A DNA stretch of 64,000 nt from JTS-AC122 sp050246015 (GCA_050246015.1 JBFWWU010000009.1:1-64000); one strand, 5' to 3'; numbered from the stretch's first letter, positions 1-9,491 are shown. Translations and numbers: made by a program. Notes: generated by a model from the sequence alone, not told the origin.

Positions 1-11
1 GTCACGGGTGG

Positions 12-1031
12 GTGGGGAAACTGGCGGCGACGGCACCGGAGGCGTGGGGGCATCGGGGGGGACCGGGGGCGCCGGCGGCGACGATCGCGAGCGGCGGATC
101 GAACGCGGGGTCCCTTGTGGACTTCCGGAAGGAGTCGGTCGGAGACGGCCTGGCGCTCTTTGCGATCCTGGGGACGTTCGGGGTGGTGGTGGTGGTGGGG
201 CTGCTGTCGGGGATCGTGCTGCTGATCGTGGGGGCGGTGCTGGTGGGGACGGGGACGCTGAAACGGTGGAGCACGCCTTGGCGGGATGAGTTTGCGGAGT
301 TGAAGCCGGGGCTGCGGGGCGGGCGGGTGTGGCTGGAGACGTTCACGCTGTTTTCGCTGGGGTTTCTGGCGCTGGTGGGGCTGCGGTACGTGATTCCGTT
401 TCGGAGGATGGGGGTGGACCCGCTGTGGTTCGGGCTGCTGTCGCAGTGGGTGCTGGTGCTGGTGCTGCTGTGGCCGGTGGCGCGGGGGGTGCCCTGGAGG
501 ATGACGCGGGCGCTGGTGGGGTGGCACCGGGGGCGCGGGGTGGCGCGTGAGGTGATGTTCGGCGTTGGGGCGTATCTGGCGTCGCTGCCGGTGTACGTGG
601 TGGCGGTGCTGATCGTGGTGGTGCTGATGATGCTCTATGAGATGATCACGGGGCGCAAGGCGGTCCCGCCGTCGGCGGACCGGCTGGTGGACATGGCGTC
701 GGGCGGGTTGCTCCAGACGATCATGGTGTTCCTGCTGGTGGTGGTCTGGGCGCCGGTGGTGGAGGAGTCGATCTTCCGGGGCAACCTGTACCGGCTGGTG
801 CGGGGGAAGGCGGGGGCATTGGCGGCGGTGGTGATATCGGCGGGGGCGTTCGCGCTGATGCACCCGTACCTGATGGTGCAACTCGTGGCGATCTTCTCGC
901 TTGGGGCGGTGTTCGCGCTGATGCGGGAGTCGCGCGGGTCGCTGATCCCGTCGATGACCGCGCACGCGCTGCACAACGGGACGGTGTTCACGCTGCTGAC
1001 GCTGCTGATCCACTTCGGGTCGGATCGGTGA
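12..1031 (+). CDS. CPBP-family intramembrane metalloprotease
   Basis: This is a multi-pass membrane protein of the CPBP (CAAX protease and bacteriocin-processing) family. The family signatures are all visible: E251-E252-x3-R256 (EESIFRGN), F280-x3-H284, and H318-x3-N322 near the C-terminus, which together make the metal and catalytic site within the membrane. Hydrophobic segments lie near residues 48-82, 110-132, 138-158, 183-210, 233-250 and 266-300. The GTG at 12 is the first start in the window, but the frame is open upstream, so the true start may lie outside it. The first 35 residues are Ala/Gly/Pro-rich and may be a linker. The substrate is unknown. The gene converges directly on the EF-G-like gene with no spacer. 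Confidence 0.85.
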   Translation: MGKLAATAPEAWGHRGGPGAPAATIASGGSNAGSLVDFRKESVGDGLALFAILGTFGVVVVVGLLSGIVLLIVGAVLVGTGTLKRWSTPWRDEFAELKPGLRGGRVWLETFTLFSLGFLALVGLRYVIPFRRMGVDPLWFGLLSQWVLVLVLLWPVARGVPWRMTRALVGWHRGRGVAREVMFGVGAYLASLPVYVVAVLIVVVLMMLYEMITGRKAVPPSADRLVDMASGGLLQTIMVFLLVVVWAPVVEESIFRGNLYRLVRGKAGALAAVVISAGAFALMHPYLMVQLVAIFSLGAVFALMRESRGSLIPSMTAHALHNGTVFTLLTLLIHFGSDR

Positions 1032-3119
1032 TCAGTCTTCGTCGTGCCTGGGCTTGTAGGCGGCGATGACTTCCTGCTGGACGTGCGGGGGGGTGCGTTC
1101 GTCGTGGGAGTAGTCCATGGCGAAGGAGCCCTGGCCGGCGGTCATGGACTTGAGTTCGTTTGAGAAGTTCTGGACCTCGGAGAGGGGTGCCTGGGCCCTG
1201 ATGTGGGCGGAATCGGCAGCGCCGACTTCGGTATCGACGACGCGGCCGCGTTTGCTGGAGAGGAGGCCGGTGAGGTCGCCCATGTATTTGCTGGGGACGG
1301 TGATGTCGAGGATGACGAAGGGCTCCATGAGGACGGGTCGCGCCTTGTTGACGGCGTCGATGAAGGCTTTTTTGCCGGCGGTGACGAAGGCGATTTCCTT
1401 GGAATCGACGTCGTGGTATTTGCCGTCGTAGAGGGCGACGCGGACGCCCTGCATGGGGTAGCCGGCGATGGCGCCGTCGGACATGACCATGCGGCAGCCC
1501 TTTTCGACGGCGGGCCAGTACTGGCGGGGGACGGTGCCGCCGACGACTTCGGAGACGAACTCGAAGCCGTCGGGGTGGTCGGGGGGGAGGGGCTCGACGC
1601 GGAGGTAGACCTCACCGAACTGACCGGCGCCGCCGGTCTGTTTTTTGTGACGATGGTGACCGTCGGCCTTGGCGGTGATGGTTTCCTTGTAGGCGACCTT
1701 GGGTCGGGAGGTGATGAGGTCGATGCCGAAGTTTTCCTTGAGGCGTTCGAGGACGACGCGGAGGTGGAGTTCGCCGAGGCCGTAGATGACGGTCTGCTTG
1801 GTGGCGGCGATGCGTTCGACCTTGAAGCAGGGGTCTTCGTCCATGAGTTTGGCGCAGGCGGTGGAGAACTTGGCTTCGTCGGCGTGGTTTTTGAGTTCGA
1901 CGGCGAGGCCGAACATGGGCCTTGGGATGGGGAGTGGGTTGAGGTGGACGGAGTCGTGCTCGTGGGAGTCGTGGAGGACGCCGTTGAAGTGGAGTTCGTC
2001 GATTTTGGAGACGGCGCCCATGTCACCGGGGCCGAGGGAATCGACTTCGACCATGTCCTTGCCGCGGACGCGGTAGAGGTGGCCGATTTTGAGGGCTTTT
2101 TTGTGGTCGTTGAGGAAGAGTTCGGACTTCGCGCGGACGACGCCGGAGTGGACGCGGAAGTAGGCGAGTTTGCCGACGAAGGGGTCGGTGGTGACTTTGA
2201 AGACGTGAGCGATGACCTTACCGGCGGGGTCGGGTTTGGGGATGAAATCCTGTTCGTCGCCGGGCTCGCCGGAGGGGGAGATGGGAGTGAAGGCGAACTC
2301 GGGCGGCTGGACCTCGACGGGGCTGGGGCAGAGGTCGGCGAAGACGTGGAGGAGGTCTTCGGCGCCGACGCCGGTTTTGGCGGAGACGAAGCAGATGGGG
2401 ACGAGGTGGGCTTCTTCGAGGCATTTTTCGAAGGCGGCGTGGAGATCGGCGGGGTCGAAGGCCTCGCCCTTTTCGAGGTAGGTCTCCATGAGTTTTTCTT
2501 CGACTTCGACGATCTGCTCGATGATGGCCTTGTGGGCGTCGCGGACGGAGGAGAAGTCGGTCTGGTCGCCGGCGGCGTCGGAGCCGTCGTGATCGAAGAC
2601 GTTGATGACCTGGGAGCCGCCGGCGGCGGGGAGGTTGATGGGGAGGCACATGGCGCCGAAGGTGTCGCGGATGCGCTCGACGAGATCTTCGAGGTCGCCC
2701 TCGTGGTGATCGATCTTGTTGATGATGATGATGCGGGGGATTCTGCGTTCGGCGGCGACGGACATGAGGCGGCGGGTGGTGCTCTCGATGCCCCTGGCGG
2801 CGTCGATGACGACGGCGACGGTCTCGGCGGCGGGGAAGGAGGCGATGGCGTGGCCGACGAAGTCGGAGAGGCCGGGGGTATCGACGATGTTCACCATGTG
2901 GTTGTTGTGGAGGAGGTGAACGACGCCGGAGGTGAGGCTGTGCTTGTGGTGGATCTCTTCCTTGGTGTGGTCGCTGGTGGTGTTGCCTTCCTCGACGGTG
3001 CCCATTTTCTTGATGGCGCCGGCGGTAAAGAGCAGGCGTTCGGTGAGCGTGGTCTTCCCGCACCCCCCATGACCGGCGATGACGATGTTTCGGATGTCGG
3101 CGGGGGGATGGCTGGGCAT
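1032..3119 (-). CDS. Elongation factor G-like GTPase (EF-G paralogue)
   Basis: A 695-residue translational GTPase with the length and domain order of EF-G (GTPase domain, domain II, then domains III-V). The P-loop is GHGGCGKT (residues 16-23), G3 is DTPGL (80-84) and G4 is NKID (134-137). Canonical EF-G has AHVDHGKT and DTPGH, so this belongs to the divergent EF-G-like group (PRK12740/EF-G2 type), and it lacks the histidine that follows DTPG in EF-G. The frame extends to 3512, but the ATG at 3119 starts the family homology and has AGGAG 5-6 bases upstream. Its role is probably ribosome-related GTP hydrolysis; whether it translocates, recycles or rescues ribosomes cannot be told from sequence. 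LptF/G lies upstream on the same strand. Confidence 0.9.
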   Translation of the reverse strand: MPSHPPADIRNIVIAGHGGCGKTTLTERLLFTAGAIKKMGTVEEGNTTSDHTKEEIHHKHSLTSGVVHLLHNNHMVNIVDTPGLSDFVGHAIASFPAAETVAVVIDAARGIESTTRRLMSVAAERRIPRIIIINKIDHHEGDLEDLVERIRDTFGAMCLPINLPAAGGSQVINVFDHDGSDAAGDQTDFSSVRDAHKAIIEQIVEVEEKLMETYLEKGEAFDPADLHAAFEKCLEEAHLVPICFVSAKTGVGAEDLLHVFADLCPSPVEVQPPEFAFTPISPSGEPGDEQDFIPKPDPAGKVIAHVFKVTTDPFVGKLAYFRVHSGVVRAKSELFLNDHKKALKIGHLYRVRGKDMVEVDSLGPGDMGAVSKIDELHFNGVLHDSHEHDSVHLNPLPIPRPMFGLAVELKNHADEAKFSTACAKLMDEDPCFKVERIAATKQTVIYGLGELHLRVVLERLKENFGIDLITSRPKVAYKETITAKADGHHRHKKQTGGAGQFGEVYLRVEPLPPDHPDGFEFVSEVVGGTVPRQYWPAVEKGCRMVMSDGAIAGYPMQGVRVALYDGKYHDVDSKEIAFVTAGKKAFIDAVNKARPVLMEPFVILDITVPSKYMGDLTGLLSSKRGRVVDTEVGAADSAHIRAQAPLSEVQNFSNELKSMTAGQGSFAMDYSHDERTPPHVQQEVIAAYKPRHDED

Positions 3120-3327
3120 GGATGCTCCTGCGGGTTGAGCGCGGCTCGCGCGGGGGCCGGGCGAATGATTGCGTGAACGGCACACCCCTCGCTCCCCCGG
3201 CGTGCACTGGGAGGGGGAAGGCGATGCCGACTTTGTACCAATATAGCACGGGTTCGCGGGGGTGTGAACCGGCCGGCGGGGGGGCCGATGATTCGCGAGG
3301 GACCAGTCCGGAGGACGGGCGCGCGGG

Positions 3328-4461
3328 TCAGGTGCGCATGGAAGAGATGCTGGCGACGGCGACGGGGGCGAGGACGACGACGGGGAGGAAGACGCCCAGG
3401 CCGGGCGGGATGCCGGGGAGGGCGGCGGACGCACCCAGGACGCCGCCCATGAGGGAACCGATGCCGACGGGGGCGCACTTGAGAGACTGCAGGACCATGT
3501 TTCTGGGTTCACGGGTGAGGAAGAAGGGCATGACGATGAGGAGGGTGAGGAAGTTGGAGATGATCATGGAGACGCGGCCGAACTTGATGCGGAGGAGTTT
3601 GTCGTGCAGGGCGTCGTCAAGGTTTTTGACGTGGAGGAGGCGAGAGAGTTCAGCCCAGGAGAGCGAGTGGCTGAAGTTGGCGTGCTGGCGGAGGGTGATG
3701 GCGGTGGGATCGAGCGGGGTATGGATGGGCCCGGCGGGGGGAGGCGGCGCGGCGTCAGCGGGATCGGCGGGGGACGCGTTGTAGTCGTGGGTGGAGGCGC
3801 CGGCGAGGAGCCAGGCGTGCTGATCGGGGTCCCAGGTGGCGGCGTCGGCGCGGATGCTGCGGCGCATCAAGCCGGAGTCGTCCATTTCCCAGATGATGAG
3901 GCCGGAGAGGGATTGAGAGGCGGGGTCGAATCGGCGGGCAAAGAAGCGGCGGCCCTGGCCGTCGTCGGTGAGGGGGATCTCAAAGCCCTTCATGTCGTGG
4001 TTGCCGGCGTCGCCGGCGTCGCGGACCAGGAGCGGGGCGATGCGGGGGATGGCGAGTTCCTGGACGGCGATCTGGAGCAGGGTCATTGCGGCGGCGACGA
4101 GGAGGATCGAGCGGGCGGCGCGGCGGAGGCTGACTCCGCCGGCCATGATCGCGACGAGTTCACGGTGGCGGACAAGTTGGGAGACGGTGAAGCCCATGGC
4201 GCCGACGAGCACCATTCCCAAGAGGAAGACGAAGAGTTGAAGGAGCCGGGGCCACCAGAGGTCGATGACGAGGTCGCCCGTGCGGACGACGCGACCGATC
4301 ATGGAGAGCGTCTGGGAGCCGGGTGTTTTTCGCAGGACGGCGGTGTAGCGGTTGAGATTGAGGGCGACGTCGATGGTGACGACGAACGACCCGAGCAGCA
4401 CGAGCAGCGACAGAACGTTGGTGAGGTACTGACGGGCGATGTAGCGATCGAGCGTGTTCAT
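3328..4461 (-). CDS. LptF/LptG-type permease (YjgP/YjgQ family)
   Basis: A 377-residue inner-membrane protein of the YjgP/YjgQ family, the transmembrane part of the LptBFG transporter that extracts lipopolysaccharide from the inner membrane. It opens with the family signature MNTLDRYIARQYL, followed by a first membrane helix (about 14-35). Two further helices lie near 80-130, then a periplasmic beta-rich domain (about 135-280) with a Pro/Ala insert, and three C-terminal helices. The frame is open back to 4719, but that extension is low-complexity; the ATG at 4461 matches the family start and has a purine-rich AGGGGG upstream. No lptB, lptA or lptC is nearby. LptF and LptG cannot be told apart here. 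Confidence 0.85.
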   Translation of the reverse strand: MNTLDRYIARQYLTNVLSLLVLLGSFVVTIDVALNLNRYTAVLRKTPGSQTLSMIGRVVRTGDLVIDLWWPRLLQLFVFLLGMVLVGAMGFTVSQLVRHRELVAIMAGGVSLRRAARSILLVAAAMTLLQIAVQELAIPRIAPLLVRDAGDAGNHDMKGFEIPLTDDGQGRRFFARRFDPASQSLSGLIIWEMDDSGLMRRSIRADAATWDPDQHAWLLAGASTHDYNASPADPADAAPPPPAGPIHTPLDPTAITLRQHANFSHSLSWAELSRLLHVKNLDDALHDKLLRIKFGRVSMIISNFLTLLIVMPFFLTREPRNMVLQSLKCAPVGIGSLMGGVLGASAALPGIPPGLGVFLPVVVLAPVAVASISSMRT

Positions 4462-4969
4462 GACGGCCCCCTGTGCCCGGTCTGGTCGGCCGCTCGGCCC
4501 CGTCCGGGGCGGCTGAGAGGCTTCGATGTGCTGAGGCAACGATATCCGGCAGGATGGTGGCGACGTTGCTATCCTGCACCCCCTCCTTTCCCCCCTCCCC
4601 CCATCCCCCTTGGGCGGGAAGGAGGAGAATGTCAGGCGAATGAACGGGTGGACCTTTGGTGGCGGTTGGAGCGGGGGAGGGGTGGCAAGCGTGGGCAGAC
4701 CGTGGAATTGACCGGACAAGCGTGATCGGATAGATTCTGCGGCCCGTGGGAGGGAGCCGCCCGCGAGATAGGCGGGCGTGGGGGATCCGTGGAGACGGGA
4801 TGTTCGTACCGAATCCCACCCCCCCCTCCCGCCCCCCTCCCGTCCCCCTCCCGCAGGCTTGCGGCGTTTCCGTTTCAGAGATCACATGTACCGTCCGGTG
4901 TCGCGTTCGATCACTCCATTCACCCGCCAAAGAACCCGGTCCCAGCAAGACGACCGTTAGGAGCCTCCT
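4462..4969. other. Divergent intergenic region with two poly-C tracts
   Basis: No gene is evident in these 508 bases between the divergent LptF/G and HEAT-like genes. Two stretches (about 4577-4615 and 4815-4853) are nearly pure pyrimidine with several runs of five to seven C on the + strand. The minus strand therefore carries G-runs able to form G-quadruplexes in the 5' leader of the LptF/G transcript. A sigma-70-like promoter for the rightward gene is annotated separately. Open frames crossing this region are low-complexity and look spurious. Confidence 0.5.
4708..4736 (+). promoter_or_regulatory. Candidate sigma-70 promoter for the 4970 gene
   Basis: TTGACC (4708-4713) is followed by a 17-base spacer and TAGATT (4731-4736). 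These match the -35 and -10 consensus at five and four of six positions. It lies about 230 bases upstream of the rightward gene start and within a short AT-richer patch. This is a sequence match only. Confidence 0.4.
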
Positions 4970-7270
4970 GTGCGATTTGCAATGTTCCCGCTCTTCACCG
5001 CCCGTGTGCCATCCCGCGCTGCTTTCCGGTCTGGAGGACGAACGGCATCGATGCTGATGGCCGCGGGCCTCACGGCGGCGGTGGCGGGAGGGCTGGACGG
5101 GGTTGGGGTGTCGGTGGTGGCGCCGGCGTTTGGCCAGACGGGAGCGGACCAGCCCGAGAGGCAGGAGCGAGCGCGGCTGGTGGACATGCTGAACGATTGG
5201 ATCCACTACTCGCGGATCAACCGGACGGACCTGGCGAACGACTTTGCCAAGGCGCTGATGGAGGCCGGGCTGTCGGATGAGCAGTTCGCGGCGCTGGTGG
5301 AGGACTGGGCCAAGCGGGAGCGGGACTTTGAGTCGGTGGTGATCAGTTCGCAGAAGAACAAGGACCTGGAAGAGAACGCGGGGAAGTTGTACGCGAAGTA
5401 CACGGCAGGGAAACTGGCGGCGGCGCGGAACGCGGGGGAGATTTCCCGGAACATCGGTCTCTTGACCAAGTCGCTGCGGGAGCGGGATTACGGTCGTCAG
5501 CGGCTGCTGGCGGCGCGGGAATACGCGATGCCGCAGTTGCTGCAGGCGTTTCTGGATCAGACGGATCCGGTGCGGCAGTCGGAGGTGAGGCAGGTGCTGA
5601 TTTCGCTGGGGCGGTTCGCGACGATCCCGCTGTGCACGGCGCTGGCCGGGCTCGATCCGTCGAGCCAGGAGACGATCGTGAGCGTGCTGGGGGATGCGAC
5701 GGCGCAGTACTACACGGCGGTGCCGTACTTGGCGGAACTGCGTCTGGCGACGAAGTCGGAGGCGGTTCGAGGGGCGTGCGACCGGGCGATCGGGCGACTG
5801 GGCTCGGGAGCGTCGGCGAGCGACGAGGCGAGCGTGTCGGCGGCGTTCGTGGAACTGGCGAACGGGTATTACGCGGAGTCTCGGAGCCTGACGAGTTTTC
5901 CGGACGAGGAGTACCAGTTGCTGTGGGCGTTCAACCCGGGGGTCGGGCTGGTGCCGACGCCGGTGAAGACGGAAGTGTTCCACGAAGCGATGGCGATGCG
6001 GCTGTGTGAGAAGGCGCTGGGGCACGAGAAGTCGAACGGGAACGCGTTGTCGCTGTGGCTGGCGTCGAATTTTTCGCGGGAGATCGACACGCCGGGGGGG
6101 TATGAGAACCCGGTGTACCCGGCGTCGCGGCGGGACGCGACGTATTTCGCGGTGGCGGCGGGTGCGACGGCATCGGAGCAGGTGCTGGCGCGGGCGCTGG
6201 ACACGAAGGACACGCCGCTGGCGCGGCGGGCGATCGCGGCGATCGAGCGGACGGCGGGAGATAGCGGGCTGTGGGGCGATGGGGGGTCGTCGAGCCGGCG
6301 GCCGCTGTTGGAGGCGCTGAGTTATCCGAATAGGCGGGTGCAGTACGAGGCGGCGCTGGCGCTGGGAGCCGCGCAGCCGCGGACGGGGTTTGAAGGATCG
6401 GACCGGGTGGTGCCGCTGCTGGCGTCGGCGATCCGGAACGCATCGGACCGGTTCGCGATCGTGATCGCGGACAACCCGGCGGACCAGGGGCCGATCAAGA
6501 CGGCGCTGGAGGGGAAGGGGTTCACGGTGCTGTCGCCGGCGCGATCGTTCCGAGACATCGAGCAGGAACTGGCGGAGGCGCCGGGGATTGACCTGATCGT
6601 GGCGGTGCTCCCGAAGGAATCGACGGAGAGCCTGATCTCGGAGGCGCACGGGCGAGTGAACCTGTCGGCGACGCCGGTGCTGGCGCAGGTGGCGGCGCCG
6701 GGGTACTTCGAGTTGGACAAGAAGTATTCGGGCGATGCGCGTGTGAAGGTGGTGCGGGAGGGGCTGCGCCAGGACGAGGTGGCGACGGCGGCGGAGCAAC
6801 TGCTGGAATCGGCGGTTGGGGAGAAGGTGTCGCCGGACGAGGCGTCGGACTACAACCGGCGTTCGCTGGCGGTGCTGCGAGACCTTGCGGTGTCGAACAA
6901 CGACGTGCTGAAGGTGTCGGATGCATCGGGCCCGCTGATGAGCGCGCTGCAGGACAGCGACGGGCCGACGATGCTGGCGGTGGCGGAAGTGCTGTCGTAC
7001 ATCCCGAGTAAGAGCGTGCAGGTCGCGCTGATGGACGCGGCGATGGGGACGTTGGAGGAGGCGGAACTGGTGGGGCTGCTGGGCCGGGTGGCTGATTCGG
7101 CCAAGCGGTTCGGCAACCTGCTGGAGCCGCGGCAGGTGAGCGCGGTGGTGAAGATGGCGATGGGGGAAGGGAGCAACGCGAAGGCGACGGCGGCGGCGTC
7201 TCTGATGGGGGCGCTGAAACTGCCGAATGAGGATCTGATTCCACTGATCATCCAGAGCGACGCGAAGTAG
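4970..7270 (+). CDS. Secreted HEAT-like repeat protein with receiver-like fold
   Basis: A 766-residue protein I do not recognise as a named family. The GTG start at 4970 has AGGAG six bases upstream. Residues 1-55 look like a long signal peptide or anchor ending near AFGQ. Residues 60-160 are helical and charged. From about 160 onward there are helical pairs of the HEAT type, with Leu/Ala spacing and phrases such as NRRVQYEAALALGAAQP. Around residues 485-600 an alpha/beta stretch (FAIVIADNPADQGPIKTAL, then a predicted strand ending IDLIVAVLP) resembles a response-regulator receiver but lacks an obvious phosphorylatable site, so it may be a pseudo-receiver. Planctomycetes have many secreted HEAT-repeat proteins of unknown role. 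It stands alone, followed by an intrinsic terminator. Confidence 0.7.
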   Translation: MRFAMFPLFTARVPSRAAFRSGGRTASMLMAAGLTAAVAGGLDGVGVSVVAPAFGQTGADQPERQERARLVDMLNDWIHYSRINRTDLANDFAKALMEAGLSDEQFAALVEDWAKRERDFESVVISSQKNKDLEENAGKLYAKYTAGKLAAARNAGEISRNIGLLTKSLRERDYGRQRLLAAREYAMPQLLQAFLDQTDPVRQSEVRQVLISLGRFATIPLCTALAGLDPSSQETIVSVLGDATAQYYTAVPYLAELRLATKSEAVRGACDRAIGRLGSGASASDEASVSAAFVELANGYYAESRSLTSFPDEEYQLLWAFNPGVGLVPTPVKTEVFHEAMAMRLCEKALGHEKSNGNALSLWLASNFSREIDTPGGYENPVYPASRRDATYFAVAAGATASEQVLARALDTKDTPLARRAIAAIERTAGDSGLWGDGGSSSRRPLLEALSYPNRRVQYEAALALGAAQPRTGFEGSDRVVPLLASAIRNASDRFAIVIADNPADQGPIKTALEGKGFTVLSPARSFRDIEQELAEAPGIDLIVAVLPKESTESLISEAHGRVNLSATPVLAQVAAPGYFELDKKYSGDARVKVVREGLRQDEVATAAEQLLESAVGEKVSPDEASDYNRRSLAVLRDLAVSNNDVLKVSDASGPLMSALQDSDGPTMLAVAEVLSYIPSKSVQVALMDAAMGTLEEAELVGLLGRVADSAKRFGNLLEPRQVSAVVKMAMGEGSNAKATAAASLMGALKLPNEDLIPLIIQSDAK

Positions 7271-7307
7271 GGAACGAGCGGGGGGGTGGAGATCCAGATT
7301 TTTTTCG

Positions 7308-7338
7308 CAGCGTGTCCAAGTGGGCACGCTGTGTTTTT
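7308..7338 (+). terminator. Intrinsic terminator after the HEAT-like gene
   Basis: CAGCGTGTCC (7308-7317) pairs with GGGCACGCTG (7322-7331) across a four-base loop, giving a ten-pair stem with one G-T wobble. It is followed by TGTTTTTG. It sits 38 bases after the stop codon at 7270 and before the PfkB gene. Confidence 0.7.
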
Positions 7339-7421
7339 GAACGGCGTGCCGGGCGTGTGCGAGGCTTTGGAGCCGTATAGTGCGGCCCGTTTTTGTGTTC
7401 ACCTGGCCCTGGAGCCCGCTC

Positions 7422-8351
7422 ATGTCGCTCATTGTCACCGGGACCGTCGGCATCGACACGATCTACGCGCCCACCGGACACGTCGAGGGTGTGCTGGGGG
7501 GTTCGTGCACGTACTTCGCGGCGGCGGCGTCGTTTTATGACAGGGTGAGGATGGTGGCGGTGGTGGGAGACGACTTTCCGCAGGAGCACTTCCTGACGCT
7601 GGCGAAGTTCCGGGGGATCGATACGTCGGGGCTGGAAGTCCGCGGGGGTTCCAAGACGTTTCGGTGGGGAGGGAAGTACCACGAGAACATGGACAAGCGG
7701 GACACGCTGTTCACGGAACTGGGCGTGCTGCTGGAGGCGCCGCCGGTGGTGCCGGAATCGTTCGCGGACTCGCAGTTCGTGTTCCTGGCCAATACGCATC
7801 CTGGGGTGCAGATGCAGTTGCTGTCGAACTTCGCCAAGCCGCGGCTGGTGGTGGCGGACACGATGGACCTGTGGATCAACACGGCGCGGGGGGAACTGGA
7901 TCGACTGCTGTCGAGCATCGACGGGCTGGTGCTGAACTACGACGAGGCGGAACTGCTGACGGGGAAGCGGAACACGGTGGCGGCGGCGCGGCGGATTCTG
8001 CACATGGGCCCGCGGTTTGTGGTGGTGAAGAAAGGGGAGCACGGGTGCCTGTTCGTGCACCGAGACGGGATGGGGGCGCTGCCGGCGTACCCGGCGGAGA
8101 CGGTGATCGACCCGACGGGAGCGGGCGATACGTTCGCGGGGGGGATGATGGGGTTCATCTCGTCGCACTGCGCGCGGCACCCCGGGGCGGATGCGAAATC
8201 GCTGGAGGTGATCCTGCGCGGGCTGGCGCACGGGACGGTGACGGCGTCGTTCAACATCGAGTCGTTCAGCCTGGATCGGCTGTCGCGGCTGACGACGGAC
8301 GAACTGAAGTGGCGATTCGACGAGTTCGCGCGGATGATGCGGATCCAGTGA
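7422..8351 (+). CDS. PfkB-family sugar/nucleoside kinase
   Basis: A 309-residue cytosolic kinase of the ribokinase/PfkB family. The C-terminal signature DPTGAGDTFAGG (about 230-241) is complete, with catalytic Asp236 and the anion hole GAGD. The N-terminal part has the glycine-rich substrate-binding lid (VLGGSCTYFAAAAS, 24-37). The ATG at 7422 is chosen over the in-frame ATG at 7380 because MSLIVTGTVGID matches the usual family N-terminus and GGAG lies seven bases upstream. The substrate is undecided: the short N-terminus and FNIESFSLDRL ending resemble planctomycete and actinobacterial PfkB kinases annotated only as sugar kinase. It converges on recO with a two-base gap. Confidence 0.85.
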   Translation: MSLIVTGTVGIDTIYAPTGHVEGVLGGSCTYFAAAASFYDRVRMVAVVGDDFPQEHFLTLAKFRGIDTSGLEVRGGSKTFRWGGKYHENMDKRDTLFTELGVLLEAPPVVPESFADSQFVFLANTHPGVQMQLLSNFAKPRLVVADTMDLWINTARGELDRLLSSIDGLVLNYDEAELLTGKRNTVAAARRILHMGPRFVVVKKGEHGCLFVHRDGMGALPAYPAETVIDPTGAGDTFAGGMMGFISSHCARHPGADAKSLEVILRGLAHGTVTASFNIESFSLDRLSRLTTDELKWRFDEFARMMRIQ

Positions 8352-8353
8352 CG

Positions 8354-9148
8354 CTACCGCGGGAGGCGCGATCCGAAGAGAAGACTCATGGTCCGGGGCT
8401 CGCGCCCGAAGACGTGGCGCGCGTAGGCGGCGAGGAACCGAGCGGCGCGGGCGGTGGAGGGGTCCGAGGGCGGAGCGGGGTCGTTGGGGGCTGGCCCGCG
8501 TTCAACAGTCTGGCTGATCGCGAGGAGTGCCGAGATGGTTTCGCGGCGGACGCGCCAGAGGGATGGGTGGTGGGCGTGCGAGGGGGGCTCAGGGTCGGCG
8601 CTCGCGGGGGGGCTGGTGAGGGCTCCGAGGCGGGGGTCGAAGAAGTGCCAGGCGGCCGGGGGGAGCGGGCGCCCGCTCGCGGCGTCGTGCAGGAGTTCGG
8701 GCTTGTAGCCGGTCTCGGCGAGCAGCGCCCACTGGAAGCGAGTGAGGATCGAGTCGCGGGCGGCGGGGTGCTCGAGTGAACGCAGGGCCAGGATCGCTTC
8801 GTCATAGAGGCGCGGGTGCGGGTCGTGATCGTGGACGGCGTGCTGGATGAGGTCGGCGACGTAGAGCCCGGCGTGGTGGGCGGCGAGCGACCGGCGCAGT
8901 GCGGGGAAGGTTTCCTGCAGGTCCCATTCGGTGATGAGCGCGAGTTCGGCGGAGGGCCTGGGGATGATGCCGATGAGGGCTCGGGTGAGGAGTTCGATGC
9001 CGCCGGAGTAGGGATGGGTGGCGCGCCTGGAACCCTTGGCCAGTCCCCTGACGAGCCCCGCGCGACGGCACAGCACCGAAACGGTCTGGCTGGTTTCGGA
9101 GAAATCCCACTGGCGGATGCAGAGGCCCTCATCGATGGTGGCGGGCAT
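8354..9148 (-). CDS. recO: DNA repair protein RecO
   Basis: A 264-residue RecO homologue, the recombination mediator that helps load RecA at gaps together with RecR. The N-terminal OB-fold is seen in the run MPATIDEGLCIRQWDFSETS, then VSVLCRRAGLVRGLAKGSRR, the family's DNA-binding strand and basic turn. This is followed by ELLTRALIGI and the helical C-terminal half with AAHHAGLYVADLIQHAV. The zinc-binding cysteines seen in some RecO proteins are absent. The start is taken at ATG 9148; TTG 9154 adds two residues. The region after residue 200 is Pro/Ala-rich. Confidence 0.85.
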   Translation of the reverse strand: MPATIDEGLCIRQWDFSETSQTVSVLCRRAGLVRGLAKGSRRATHPYSGGIELLTRALIGIIPRPSAELALITEWDLQETFPALRRSLAAHHAGLYVADLIQHAVHDHDPHPRLYDEAILALRSLEHPAARDSILTRFQWALLAETGYKPELLHDAASGRPLPPAAWHFFDPRLGALTSPPASADPEPPSHAHHPSLWRVRRETISALLAISQTVERGPAPNDPAPPSDPSTARAARFLAAYARHVFGREPRTMSLLFGSRLPR

Positions 9149-9491
9149 GGGCAAGCGTATCCGAGCGGTGTGGGCGCGAAGGTGGGCGCGTTGCTATGAG
9201 ACGTGGCGAGGCTCGAATAACGACCGGGGGCCCGCAGCGATGTTCCGGCTCGCCCAGATTGACGTGGCTCGGGGCGCGATCGGGCGTGGGAATCGTGAAA
9301 TATGCAAACCGCGTGGCATACTTCATCGCATTGATATGGAGGTCATCGCGGCGACGGTCACAGCCGGGATGATCGAGTTCTCTCGAGGCCGAACGGAGTT
9401 CGGCGAATGTTGCGTGCTGATCTGTGCAAATGCGAGGGTGCGTGCGGTGTTGCCGCGCCGATGTTCGTCGATTGCCTGACATGGACTATTT
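9149..9491. other. Intergenic region, no gene seen
   Basis: These 343 bases lie between the divergent recO and XDD4-like genes. Part of the stretch (about 9290-9420) is less GC-rich than its surroundings and could hold promoters for either side, but no clear -35/-10 pair stands out. The long open frames crossing it have the composition of shadows. Confidence 0.4.

Noticed and set aside
1203..3176. A 657-codon plus-strand frame, Gly/Asp/Glu/Val-rich
   Set aside because: It mirrors the EF-G-like gene and has the biased composition of an antisense shadow.
4160..7459. A 1099-codon minus-strand frame, Arg/His/Pro-rich
   Set aside because: It is the antisense of the HEAT-like gene with no motif; high GC leaves long frames open.
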